A stretch of 64,000 nt of DNA. Source: Saksenaea vasiformis B4078. Lineage: Eukaryota > Mucoromycota > Mucoromycetes > Mucorales > Saksenaeaceae. The notes beneath the pieces were generated by a model, which did not search any database, was not told the DNA's origin, and saw only the letters and a program-made list of their open reading frames with translations. The stretch covers positions 54,747-118,746 of the forward strand of contig JNDT01002330.1 in assembly GCA_000697055.1 (NCBI GenBank), read 5' to 3'. Made by a program: the position numbers and the translations under genes. Shown here piece after piece: positions 22,053 to 33,329 of the stretch (its first letter is position 1; every line of letters begins with the position of its first letter).

Positions 22053-23430
22053 ACTATTTACTGGAGACATCTTACGCTACTCTAAATAAGTTATGCGCCC
22101 ATCAACATACAAGGTTGTGTTGAGGAGGAAATCAAATGTGCGGTCATTAATATAGGAAGTGGGGTCAACACAAATGATACTTGGATGACGCATGTATCTT
22201 CAACGCCAACTAATTCCGGAAATAGTGCAACTTTCAGCATGCTTTATCCAACCTTGGCAATCGGCTATAGTAAACTGGCTTGCATGTCTCAGCAATGCAT
22301 CTCGGTCCTGGTGAACGGGTTTGTTCCGGTCTTCTTCTTGATCTTGAAGCAGCATTCTTCAATGGGGTTCAAGAATGGAGAATATAGCAGCATAAACAAA
22401 GATTTATAGCCGCGCTTGTCGATAGCGTCCACGACGAAACGAGAGCGATAGATTCTGCAATTATCCATCATAGTAAATACATTCTCCACGTTACACTTAT
22501 CCAGGATGTCCATCACCTACTTCAAAGACTGGACAAGTATGACAAGCTGATTTGTCTTTCTTAAGTTTTGCTAGTTTTGCATTGGTCTGAGCACCACTTT
22601 TCCTCTTTTTGGAAGGAGTCGACTCAGAAGACTCGTTCTCGACCTTGGCTGGAGCACTCTTCTTTAATTCGACTATGAGCGAAAGCCTGGTTCATCAACG
22701 AACTCCCAATTCCGTTGAAAGTTGGTATCGCAGCCTTTCACTGACTAACAACGTTGAAACAGTTTTTTGGGCGGCGTGGGCTAAAGTGAGCTTGGTTCCC
22801 TGCTTCAATGAGATCGCGCACTTTCGCGAATATACTTAGAAAGACCTGGAATAGATATTCAAGGCCTTCAAAGATGCTGACAGAGCTTCCGTTTTGCTTA
22901 CGCGAGAATAATTGAGTGATTATCATCAATAGCTCAATAAAAAAGCTGGATACTCAAGAAACAGGATTTTTGGCTCTTGCTTAAGTCGCTTTTTACTATT
23001 TAGGAAGAAGTGTTCCAGGATCCGCGTTGAACTCGCGTAGCAACCTCTAAGCAGAGCTAGGAGGTACGACACACAGCTCTGCTGCTTTCGGTGTTTCGAG
23101 GCGTTCCACTTGTGCTAAGCTAATGAAGCGCGCGATCTGGTTCTCGTCTTACTTCTTGTATTTTTGCCGTGTTGTAGAGGCACAGTTCCTGCCGGTCGTC
23201 AACAAGGCTCTCTACTGCTTTGTCCATTGCGAGAAGCGGTGTCTCAGGAACAGTTCGAATTCGATAAGCATCTCAATTTGTCCATACTCGATCGCGACAA
23301 CATCAAGGTTCATCTCGTCTGAACTCTCGTCATAGGCCAAGAAGGGCTCTCAGCAAGACCTCAACAAACAAGACGTTCGTCTAAATTAGGAAGGTCGCTT
23401 CTAGAGAGTAAAATTGATTGGTCTGAAAAA
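22053..23430 (-). mobile_element. Decayed IS630/Tc1-mariner-type transposon with DDE transposase relic
   Basis: The transposase is read on the minus strand with stops and frame changes. From the 5' end there is an HTH-like part (FISLAQVERLETPKAAELC near 23120), NADPGTLLPNSKKRL near 23010, the block EFVDEPGF near 22710 that fits the first catalytic Asp region, and, best preserved (22516-22289), MMDNCRIYRSRFVVDAIDKR, then GYKSLFMLLYSPFLNPIEEC. The MMDN and YSPFLNPIEE motifs are the hallmark of the DDE_3 superfamily (second Asp and final Glu). The low-coordinate end (22053-22100) begins TACTGGAGACATCTTACGC and continues CTACTCTAAATAAG, which matches the ends of the dispersed repeats. The right boundary is unclear, near 23430. 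The element is inactive. Confidence 0.8.
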
Positions 23431-23515
23431 AATGCAAATTCGTCTCAACCCATCTCCCGCTTGAATCCGCAGTGCAACAGTACGGCCTGACACAGTCTAT
23501 CCTCCTGGCAATACC

Positions 23516-25864
23516 ATGACGTTAAGGCTGACAAGCCGAGTAATATTTGCGGCGTTTATAACAGTTACTCTGCTTTTAAGCAGTTGTGTAGCTGATGAGC
23601 ATAACCATGTGGTATAATTATAAATCTGTTTTTGAACGATCCATTCAAAGCCCTCATAGTACAGCAAAGACGAAGAAGTCGTTGTATGGATGAACACAGT
23701 CGGCCCTTTTAACAACAGACAAGAAACCTACCTCTATTCCCAGCTACCATTCTGCCGCGCTAATCGCCCTATCCAACATCATCATGAAACATTGGGCGAA
23801 GCTCTTCAGGGCATGGATTTGATCAACTCTGGACTTGCTATACGATATCTCGGTAGGCGCCGATCAGTTGTGAATGACTCTGAATAACGTGTCACTGAAA
23901 CGTTTACACAGTTCCTGTACCGAGGGAACAGTACTGCCAAGGTGTGCTTAATGAAAATGATATCAACATGTTTAGGTACGCTGTAGAAAATCAGTACATG
24001 TACACTATGTTTGTCGGTAAGATTGTGTTGAGAATTGCACTCGGGTAACAACGTGCTAAACTGATCTTTATAGATGACCTACCAGTAAACGGTTGGGTTG
24101 GCGTCATGTACAAGGGCGAAACGGACGACAATGTAACCGTAGCGCTGTATACCCACAAAGGGTTTGTTTTTGAATACAACGATGATCGGGTATGTCTTTA
24201 CTCTATAATGTAGCTTTTTGGTGCTAATAGTTAATGTCAGATTATCTCAGCAAAACTACAGGCTGATAAAGCTGTTGAACTGAAAAGCACGGATCACATG
24301 GAAATCGAATTTACCTATTCTGTTGAATGGAGAAAGACAGATGTGGCGTTTAAAGATCGGTTTGAGCTACTCTTGGAGACTGAGTTCTTTGAAGCCAAGG
24401 TTTGTGTAGTGTTAAGCGAATGTACCAGCGATTCACCAGCAATAGGTCCATTGGCTGTCGATCTTTAGCTCATTCATGATGGTGTTGTTCTTGACAGGTC
24501 TTGTCTCCGTTATCTTGCTCAGAACCATAAAAAGCGATTATGCACGTTACGATCGCGAAGAAGGGTTGACTGACTTTGTAAGCCGTTAGATGTGGTAGAT
24601 AAATATGGTCTGATTAGACTTTAGGATCGGGATTTTGGTGATGACTATGGCTGGAAGCAAGTTCACGCTGATGTCTTCCGTCAGCCTCCACGGCTCATGC
24701 TTCTATCAGCATTTATGGGCACCGGCAGCCAGCTTGTGATCCTATCAGCGGTTGTCATTCTGTATACTATCATGGGCGATTTGTATGCAGAACGTGCAAC
24801 CATTCTTACCGCTACAATTTTTCTCTATGCTTTGACGTCAGCTGTAGCTGGTTATACAAGTGCGAGATACTATGCCCACTATAACGGTACGGATAGATCA
24901 TGGAGGCTATCTTTTTTTTTTTAATTCATCCCTGTATAGGCAAGGACTGGGTGAAGAATGTCATTTTGACTGCAACGTTGTGGCCAGGAACCGTGGCTAG
25001 CATTGGAGGAATCATTAATAGCATTGCTATTTATTATTCCAGCTCTCAAGCAATTGCCTTTTCTATCATGGTAAGATCGTAGCTTTATTGATCTGCGGAT
25101 CCTGTATTTACCCAGACATCTGAAGCTGGCCATGCTGGCTATATGGACTTTCCTTTGTTTCCCGTTGACGCTGCTTGGAGCTATTGTTGGACGTAATTGG
25201 GGGAAGAAAACAGATTTCCCATGCCGTGTGAATCCGATCCCACGACCGATCCCTGAAAAGGTTTGGTACGCTGAACCGCTGGTCATCACTGCTTTGGGAG
25301 GGATTCTACCGTTTGGATCCATCTTTATTGAGATGTATTTTGTCTTCATGTCCTTCTGGTCATACAAGATCTACTATGTTTATGGATTCATGTTTCTTGT
25401 TTTCCTTATACTGCTGATCGTTGGTGCCTGCGTCGCCATCGTCAGCACTTATTTCATACTCAATTCAGAAGATCACCGCTGGTAAGGTCTATTCGGTTAT
25501 AGGTTTTCTTTTTTTTTTCTCACATGCTCTAGGCATTGGCTGAGTTTCATGACGAGCGCGTCCACGGCTGCCTACGTGTATCTATATTCTGTGTATTATT
25601 TCATGGCCAAGACAAAGTAAGTTAACTTTAGTGAAACATGCCTTTCAGGAACGATCCTAATGTTACTCTTTAGAATGACAGGTTTATTCCAAGTCAGCTA
25701 TTATTTTGGCCACACGGCTTTGCTTTCGTTGGGGATATTCTTTATGCTAGGTACTGCAATAGCTTCTTAATAGTTGACTAACCGTTAAAAAAACAGGGTT
25801 TACGGGACATACAGCTGCCACATACTTTGTTCGCAGGATCTATCAATGCGTAAAAATCGATTAA
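23516..25864 (+). CDS. TM9 superfamily (EMP70/nonaspanin) endomembrane protein
   Basis: TM9 proteins are nine-helix proteins of Golgi and endosomes involved in sorting of membrane cargo. Twelve exons (23516-23611, 23660-23852, 23912-24016, 24074-24189, 24241-24399, 24446-24577, 24625-24886, 24940-25070, 25126-25481, 25533-25616, 25674-25750, 25797-25864) stay in frame and give 592 residues, normal for the family. A signal peptide ([20 protein letters not shown]) comes first. The lumenal domain has [13 protein letters not shown] and YLYSQLPFC. The first helix and [16 protein letters not shown] are characteristic, followed by eight hydrophobic segments including the RPIPEKVWY loop. The C-terminus [13 protein letters not shown] matches the conserved KxD-type Golgi retention tail (KID). 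The start lies under 100 bases from a transposon relic. The closest human type appears to be TM9SF1/3, but I cannot assign the paralogue. Confidence 0.95.
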
Positions 25865-27791
25865 CTCCTTGTATCAAACTTTTTATGTGGCATTTTCCGC
25901 TCCATTGATGTGGGAGGCCTAATGTACGTATAAACTTCCTACAAATAAATGCTTGTTGGTCTTCTGCAGACAAGACATTCATGTAACTTGGCTATAAATG
26001 TCCATCTTTGATCATGCACTTTAAATATGCAGCTTCAGCTGGCAAATAGGAGACATAATTTTCGCGCTTTCGCAGCACATATTTGTAGGTTTGGATGGAT
26101 GGATATTATGTCCTAGCAGTTGTCGTAACTCCATTACAGAAGAATGGTTGCCATGACTCTCGACGAGGCCTCAAGTTTGAAAATCTAATGCAATTGTTGC
26201 TCTTCAAAGTTTCCTTCTTCGGGAAATACGCATTTTATCTCTACATGTTTACTAAAAAAAAGGGATAGGTCATGGACCGGATGGTCATAGAGAAATCCGT
26301 CACATATACGGACACATGAAGGAACATAATACTCTCATGTCAGTGTTAGAGTAACCGTGAAAACTTACTCCCCAGCGCTTGAAGCTCACGTCAGATGATT
26401 TAAAACTTCCCCAAAATCGCACGTACGAAGTATTGTGATAAACTTAAACACGTACAGGTATCACCGAGCGACAGCTGAAAGAATACTTGCGCCACTTACA
26501 CTCAATTAATCCTTGAATTACAGCACACTAGTGAGTTTTTACTCTTTCTAATTCGTACAGAGAAACCTGAGACTTGGAATAGCTGAGAGTATTTATACCG
26601 CTTGATCATCGTGTTGGGTTTGCGAGTAGCACCAGTTACTGCTGGCTTCCACCGAGGTTTACCTGGAGCAAACTATTTTGTACTGACTAAAAGATAAATT
26701 CTGAAAGCTTGGAACTGCATTTAGTATGCCAAAGGTATGTTTTTGGAGGGCTATCAGGGCGGGGAGTCCAAGGTTCGCCGCTAACAGGTCGTCCGCACGC
26801 AAATGGAAGCAAGCTGTTTCTCCGATCGCAGAACTGAAAGTCAGCGTAAATCACCTTAAATGGCTTGATTTCCTTTTCGCTACGGGCTTTCCTTCGGACA
26901 GCCATCCATAGTCCTCTTGGACAGCCAATTCACGTGCTATTTTGGACAGCCAATTAGCAGACATAGCTAAAGCTGTAGGATGCATCATCGCTTTGTACTC
27001 CGAATGAGTTTCCTAGCATACACGCGACGAATTAAATGTGTACACCATTTGGTCGATCAGTGATAATGGAATTCTTTGGCAGATACTCTTACCGTATTAT
27101 GTTACTGCTGTATGGTACCAGTCCCAACAATTTTTTTAGGGACAATAAAATGATGGAAATCTTGTCTTCTTTCTCCTCCCCCAAATGTTTCTCCAGAGGT
27201 AAATGTCATTTTGTTAAGAACCGTACAAGTAATGTGTTGTTTATCATCAACGCGTGCAGAAGCACAACGAAGAGTGGATGCTTTATTGTTACCGTGAATA
27301 TCTGGTTTTACAAAGATAAGCATTTATCTCATACAGAACCTTCTGATAACATCTTTCATAGTCATACAACACTTGTGCACAAACAGGGGCTATGAAAAGA
27401 TCATACAAAGGCGAATCAAGACGTGCTTTCCACTTCTCTCTTCTTTGCAGCTACATATGTTGCGCGAAAATCGGAGACAACATTTTCTGATAAGTACTTT
27501 CTTATTTATGATCATACAACCAACTATTTCATTGTATTTTGTTTTAGGTATGGATCTGGACTGCAGGATGGCAATGGAAGGCTTCAGAAAGCTACACCCA
27601 GTTGACAAAATCGTTACTGATTTTGATTGGCTGAAATCGGCTTGGATTCTGGAAAAGCCATGTACTGGCTTGTTGCCTGCCTTCCTGTAGTCCATGTGCA
27701 CGAAAGTGCACGTATCGCCGTAGATAATACGGTTTGATACTTAAGGTAAGCGAATCCCTATAGTCTCACTAATTTCTAATCATTTTATTAG
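25865..27791. other. Gap between TM9 and a small membrane-protein ORF
   Basis: There are no recognisable genes. Short ORFs occur at 27036-27395 and 27373-27690 on the plus strand. 'TTGGACAGCCAATT' is present twice, at about 26918 and 26942. A fragment at 26065 looks briefly like a U6 snRNA start but does not continue. Confidence 0.5.
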
Positions 27792-28224
27792 GTTCGTTAT
27801 TAATCATTCATACTTCACAAGTCATTCATCTATCAGAAAAGTCACCCCAGTCAATTCTATACTGGATACCATTTTTAATACCATGCGTCACCGGTTAAGG
27901 GTAGGTTTTTCAAGCTTTTTATACTATTAGCTGACCAAAAAACAGTGCACCATTGGTCACCGTAGTCACGCGGTCAAAAGAAGGCTGATGATGGCCGGCT
28001 TTGGCTGTCCGAAGGCAAATCCTTTCGCTACAACTATGCCAACACAAGCACCACAAGCGTTTTTTGCGGATATTGCACTTCAATTTAGTAAACAAATTCT
28101 ACAGCCCAAGGTCATTGCACCAATGATCCTTGTCATTGTGCTCTTATTTGATCTCGAAGATGCGTTTGATCTTGACGAAGAGTACTTTACACAAGACGAT
28201 CAAGATGGCAACGAAGAACGATGA
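27792..28224 (+). CDS. Hypothetical small single-pass membrane protein (5' end unresolved)
   Basis: Two exons are likely, 27792-27900 and 27946-28224, joined by a GTAGGT...ACAG intron in frame. The first in-frame ATG (27883) gives 98 residues: a basic N-terminus (MRHRLR, then HAVKRRLMMAGFG), a Pro/Ala-rich linker (NPFATTMPTQAPQAFFADIA), one hydrophobic helix (VIAPMILVIVLLF) and a very acidic tail (DLDEEYFTQDDQDGNEER). The frame is open further upstream through exon one in phase 2, so another exon may exist before 27792. A basic N-terminus plus one helix and an acidic tail would suit an organelle inner membrane or ER location, but I do not recognise the family. Confidence 0.4.
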
Positions 28225-29018
28225 TGTAACTCTGGCATCCTAGCACATGCAGGTGTTGGGCTTTTATTCTATTCTTTTTCGTTATACCATGATCTTGCCA
28301 TTGCACGAAACTTACCCCAAAAAAATTGTATATTTCAAGCTACTGGGCATAGGGCTACCTAACGACATGATGATGGTTGTATCTTTATTTTGCAACAGTA
28401 AAAAAGAAACTGAAATTGCACGGTTTTGTTGTCTGAAAGCATTTTTGTCCCGTATTTGATGGAATAACGAAAGATTAAGCCTTATCTTCGTCTTGCTTGC
28501 GATATGGCGAAACACCGCTGATGAGATTCTCAGTTTTTCACGTCGTCAGTCATGTTCAAACAATATCATAGTAAATGCTCTTCTCAGAAGAGCGTACTCC
28601 AAATTTCCGAGCAACAGAATATTTGAAAGTAATATCACTAACGATCGTTCAAATGTTAAGCTTACTAAGTTCCCAGTTTCAAGCCGCTTCCATTTAGGTA
28701 TCCGATCTGTCTCGGTTTGCCAACTTTCTACTCCCTTATGGAAAGTAATATTTAGGAGATATTCTACCTACAGCAGTAACATCCTTCATCGCACCAGAAA
28801 AATGGACCGATTAAGCAAAAAGATTTCTAGGTTTACTCGGTTTCGACATCCTACGTAACCTGAGCAACTCTTTTCTCTTCCCGTCATCAATGTCAAGTAA
28901 CTATCAGATACTTACGCCAGTTGTTGACATAAACTACGTCATTCTCGCATTTACATTGTCAAGAACACTGATTACTCTGACTACTTTCAGGTTAAGGATG
29001 GACACACAATGATTTATT
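28225..29018. other. Gap between convergent small ORF and eIF2-beta
   Basis: An open frame of 121 codons at 28493-28858 (+) has no recognisable features. The stretch probably contains the 3' UTRs of both neighbours. Confidence 0.45.
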
Positions 29019-30232
29019 TCACGCCCGAAGTGCACGTCTATCTTCCTTGGTCTGTGCCTTGAAACCTGTCTTAATTGCAGACACAGATCTTGTCGAACCA
29101 CATGATTCGCACTGCACAAAGTACAATCGGTTGTCTTTCGTCAAGAGTGTGTCAGGAGATTTACATGTCTTGCAAGTGACATATTCAACTACGTAACAAA
29201 TTAATTATTGGTAGTTCTACAAATGAGAACTTACCGATGTAACGACGCAACACGTTTTCGATCTGTTTTTGTTGGAAACGGCCCTTGATCACCAAGCGTT
29301 GGGAACCATCTACAGAACCGTTGGTACCCAATTCGGCAAACAAGAATTGAACGACGTGATCGGTTTGACGATGGAGACTACGGGGCTCGAATTAGCGCCG
29401 TTGCTACAATGCTATGGTAATTACCGCTTAGAAATCTCAAGAACATTTGCGAAAATGGTCTTCTTGTTCCCTTCACGGTGAATGGAAGGTGGCACAATAG
29501 TGTATCGTTTCTTCTCCCCAGCCAATTCTGGATTATTTTGTCGTAGAATGTTAAACACACGATCCAAAAGCTAATAAAGTCAGGTTAAGCATCTCTAACT
29601 CGCATGTGTGTATATTTACCTCATCATACGTGTAATCTCGGTCGCTCTTTAACCACGCTTCCTGTGCTGTTGCCGATTTCTCTTCCTCCTTGGTGTCTCC
29701 ATCTTCGCCCTCTTGTTCAGCCAATTCAGCTTCGAACTCGGCCATATTTTTCTTTTTCTTTTTCTTCTTCTTCAATGCACCAAAGTCCAAATCTTCGTCG
29801 TCAGCTGTTGGTGCAGTATCTTCCTCTTCCACAGGAGTCTCCTACTTCATATTAGATCCAGAGCGTGATTTTCTTCCCACATACATCCATGGGCTTGGAT
29901 TTCTTCTTCTTTTTCTTCTTCAGATCCGCAAACATTGCGTCGGCATCAACATCGGCGTCGGGTTCTTCATTCATTTACCCAAAAAACAAGTTAGGTTCTA
30001 ATCGTTAAAATCTTAATAAAAATACCTTTATGATCTTCGACGGCCTCTTTTGGCTCTGTCTCGACTTCTGTGTCGAAATCGACCTTCTTCTTGGACTTCT
30101 TCTTCTTCTTCAATTTCGAGAAATCGAGCTAGCATGAAAGAAATTAAGTTTTCGTTCCATCTCATGGTCTCTTTACGGTACCTCCTCATCTTCAACTGGA
30201 TCCTGAAGTTTCTCGTTCTCCTTGTCCGACAT
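29019..30232 (-). CDS. SUI3: Translation initiation factor eIF2 subunit beta
   Basis: eIF2-beta is part of the eIF2 GTPase that delivers initiator tRNA, and it binds eIF5 and eIF2B. Seven exons (30232-30182, 30128-30026, 29964-29885, 29841-29620, 29570-29425, 29377-29235, 29188-29019) are in frame and give 304 residues; yeast has 285 and human 333. Three lysine blocks ([25 protein letters not shown]) are in the N-terminal half and are the known eIF5/eIF2B contact sites. The core has [40 protein letters not shown] and [20 protein letters not shown]. The C-terminal zinc ribbon CKTC...CESC is intact. The gene symbol follows yeast nomenclature. Confidence 0.97.
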
Positions 30233-31529
30233 CGTGTAGCGTGTAAATGTTCCAGACGGTGCCTGCGATGATTTTTTTTGTGTACAAATTGTCAGTCACA
30301 TCTTTTCAGTTACAGGTTTTGCTGTTCAGATTTCTTGGAGGATTTCCTTGCAAACCACACTCCCGAAGCTATCCTAAATCTCATTGGCTTTCGAGCCGGG
30401 AAATTTGGCATGGCCCCTGATGCCCGGATTTTTAGTATGACTCCCGCGAAAAAGGTACCATAAAACCTAACCTAAACGTTAGTTTTTCTAACGCCCTCTA
30501 AGTTAAACGTCTTGAGAAAGCATTCCGTATAAATATATAGTACGTGAACATAGTAGTAGTAGCCTGTAAAATGATTGCATTTCTATACAGCTATGATCCT
30601 GAAGAGTCCCTGGTTGGATACCTAGGGTCCTAGATCCGATCGATCTGAGGAAAATGGAAACAAAATAACTCCGTCATAGGCAACTTGTTCTACAGGATCC
30701 TCTTTACATGTAAGCTTCGCCGTCGACATATCTAGTGGAGGGTGGGATGGCTTTGTGAGATGGCATCAGGAGGATCTAGATGACACAACTTGTTATGCTT
30801 GCTATCTCATCTAACGTACTCTATGGTCCTAAAAATGTCCTCGTCCGGGATCCGTATATGCGAAAGCCACCCAAGAAGTTCTGTCAGAATCATATGACAC
30901 TGACTTCCCGCGATTTTGTGATACCGTTATATTTGCTTATGCCATTGGAAGATCAAGAGCAAGATCACACATCTCTCTTCAGACGTTGCCAACCAGTCGA
31001 TTTTTCTGGCGTGTTGAGAGTCTCTTGAAGTTTGGAAGTTTTCCCTTGAAGTCTCGATATAACTGGCCTTGAGACGGAATTGATGCCTGGTTCCTCACAG
31101 GCTGACCGCCCGATGGATCCAAGTCTCTCAGGACTGCAAACAAATATCAAACATATGTCTGAGGTTTGACTGACAGCTCCGTTGATGTTAAGAGGGGCAC
31201 CTTCAGGACAAACATTTTGCTTGTAGAAGGAATGTCTTCCTTCGGGACAACGCACAGAATACAGTACTACAGCGCGTCGAAGAAAGTTCACAGAATCTTT
31301 TTGTAAGGCGTAGTAATGAAGAAAGTGAATATCGTACGTAATTGCGTAGCGAAGAATGTTACGAAACTATGGAAGAGTATTTTGATAGGAGATAAAAGAT
31401 AATAGGTGGGACATGTTGATTTGTAATTCACAGAATACTGTCAACACACATATACCAGTCAATACCAATACAGCAAGTGATTACGGATGGTTACTGAGAC
31501 ATGCTTTTGTAAGTGACTCTTCCTTGAAT
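30233..31529. other. Gap between eIF2-beta and the POT transporter relic
   Basis: This includes the eIF2-beta promoter. Two overlapping unrecognised frames exist: plus 30780-31028 and minus 30965-31291 (108 codons, Cys- and Arg-rich). Neither has a supportable family or intron pattern. Confidence 0.45.
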
Positions 31530-33329
31530 TTAGGCACTTGCACGGGCTGTGTTATCGGAAGTACTGTGATCGTTATTTGCAACATTTGTAGTGGTCGTGA
31601 GCCGTTCGTAGCCAATTGCATCGTCTTTAAAGTCTTGCTTATCTTGTTTAACGTGGGCAATGTAAAATAATATAGTACAAATACCAATGGCAATTGCAAA
31701 GCTAGCATACATATAGGTCAGATTAGGATCTTTGGCCACGGGTACAAAGGCGAAGTTGAGGATGGAGCCAGCACATAAAGTAAAAAAGTACACTGCTGCT
31801 ACGAATGTCTTCGTTTTGGCTGGTGCTTTCACGTATGCATATTCATGTCCAGTGACGACTACAAAGGTCTGGGAGAGACCTATAAGGAAATAGGCTGGTA
31901 TAAGCAACCCAGATGACACGTCGTTCTTGCCGTGACCTGTAGGCCATTGATAAAAAGGGGGCTACTGTAGATGATTTTTTGGATCACGGCAGCGTACTAC
32001 GTGTTCAATTTCTTCTGTTAAATGCTGAATGCAGCATGAGACTTCCAGTGCTTTAGCTACCTACCACCATCGATAACGCACTAATAGCGAAGCCGATTGT
32101 GATACGTAGTATGGGTCCAAGATAAATGCCTAATCTACGCAGTCCAGGATACACAAGCCTGTCCATGACAGGAATCATGATGCCGAGTGTTAATGGAGTG
32201 ATGCTGTGTATAAGATCATTAGCTATAGTTCGAGAGCATTAGGTGTGACATATACAGACAATAAAAGTAATTCAATATCACTTACGTATTGACCCTGTTT
32301 GCATAGTGGCAGCTATCGATGTTAAGTTGTTTGTTGCTTGTAAATCACATAGAAAGTATATAGGAAACCAACAAAATACAACACAGGCCTTTAAGGTGCG
32401 CCGAAGCTCATCCACAAACACGTCATCCCATGTAAGTGTCTCCGCTAAATCAGGGTTGACCGATCGCATTACGCCTGGTTTTGTTCCTTCCAAGCCATAT
32501 TTGAGCGAAAGCTTTAGTATTGTGGCTGTCTCCGATAATACGCTTTTGCGAGGCGCAATTTGAACACAGGCGAGCTTGGCAGTAATTGCAATCGCTATAA
32601 AAATGAGAACAATGGTTGTACCTAGAAGGCATGCTCCCCAAAAGCCGATTTTCTTCTGCATAATTGTCATTGGAATAATCGAAAAGCGTGAAATACCGGA
32701 AGCCCAATAGTAGATACTAAATATCCTCTGGTATGTTGATTGAGTCGTCACAATTATTCTTTCGCTCGATTCTTCTTTGTTACTTTCATCATCGTATCCG
32801 TCTTGAATCTCCTCTGAGCGTTCTTCGTGCCTTACGACGCGCACAAAAGGCCTAAGTATCTGGTATTGATCTGCTATCAACGTTGCAATATTGGGTTTAA
32901 TAGCTCCAGAGCCAGCTCCAATAATGACGATAGATACAATGAGACATGGAAATGCGGCGCCACTCTGAATAGACGGAGGGATAGATGTGCAAGTTAACAG
33001 TGTAAACCCGACTAAATTGGCAAAGGAAAATACTAAAATTGTTCGGTACTTTCCTAAGTATTTGTCGGCTATAATTGCACCAATTATAGTCATCATGAAG
33101 GTGCACATGTTGAAAAACGTTGTGAGCGCTGTCGCTGTTTGCTGTTTGCTGTCCACGACCCAGTGCACCCGGCTGTTCCGCAGGATCTTTGTTGTTAAAG
33201 TATAAAAGGGGTCAGTTTTTAGCATCCTAACAATGTTTTACATGTAGCTGGTGGTGGATGCTGGATGTAATTTTGTAGCGGCGCGCCTATTCCATGGTTT
33301 GCAAGTCGCCCAACAAGCTCAAGAAACAT
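31530..33329 (-). pseudogene. POT/PTR family proton-coupled oligopeptide transporter, frameshifted
   Basis: The homologue reads ELVGRLANHGIGAPLQNYIQ (33329-33242), a 55-base intron (33187-33241), then PAEQPGALGRGQQ, TATALTTFFNM, ADKYLGKYRT, GAGSGAIKPNIATLIADQY, a charged cytoplasmic loop (EERSEEIQDGYDDESNKEES), IYYWASGISRFS, and C-terminal helices ending with FLIGLSQTFVVVTGHEYAY. These fit the POT family (PTR2-like). It is damaged: a 7-base tandem duplication at 33136-33149 shifts the frame inside the second conserved block, and a run of five G (five C on the sense strand, 31957-31961) is one short of the frame needed after YAAVIQKIIYSS. The signature ExxERFxYYG is altered to ExxGRLxNHG. No good start codon is present upstream. 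It could be a recent pseudogene, or two sequencing errors in a live gene; the altered motif favours decay. Confidence 0.82.

Noticed and set aside
26060..26090. TTCGCAGCACATAT resembling the start of U6 snRNA
   Set aside because: The following ~90 bases do not match U6; no terminator T-run at the right distance.
30965..31291. 108-codon Cys/Arg-rich minus ORF
   Set aside because: Overlaps a plus-strand frame, no homology recognised, no regulatory context; probably chance.
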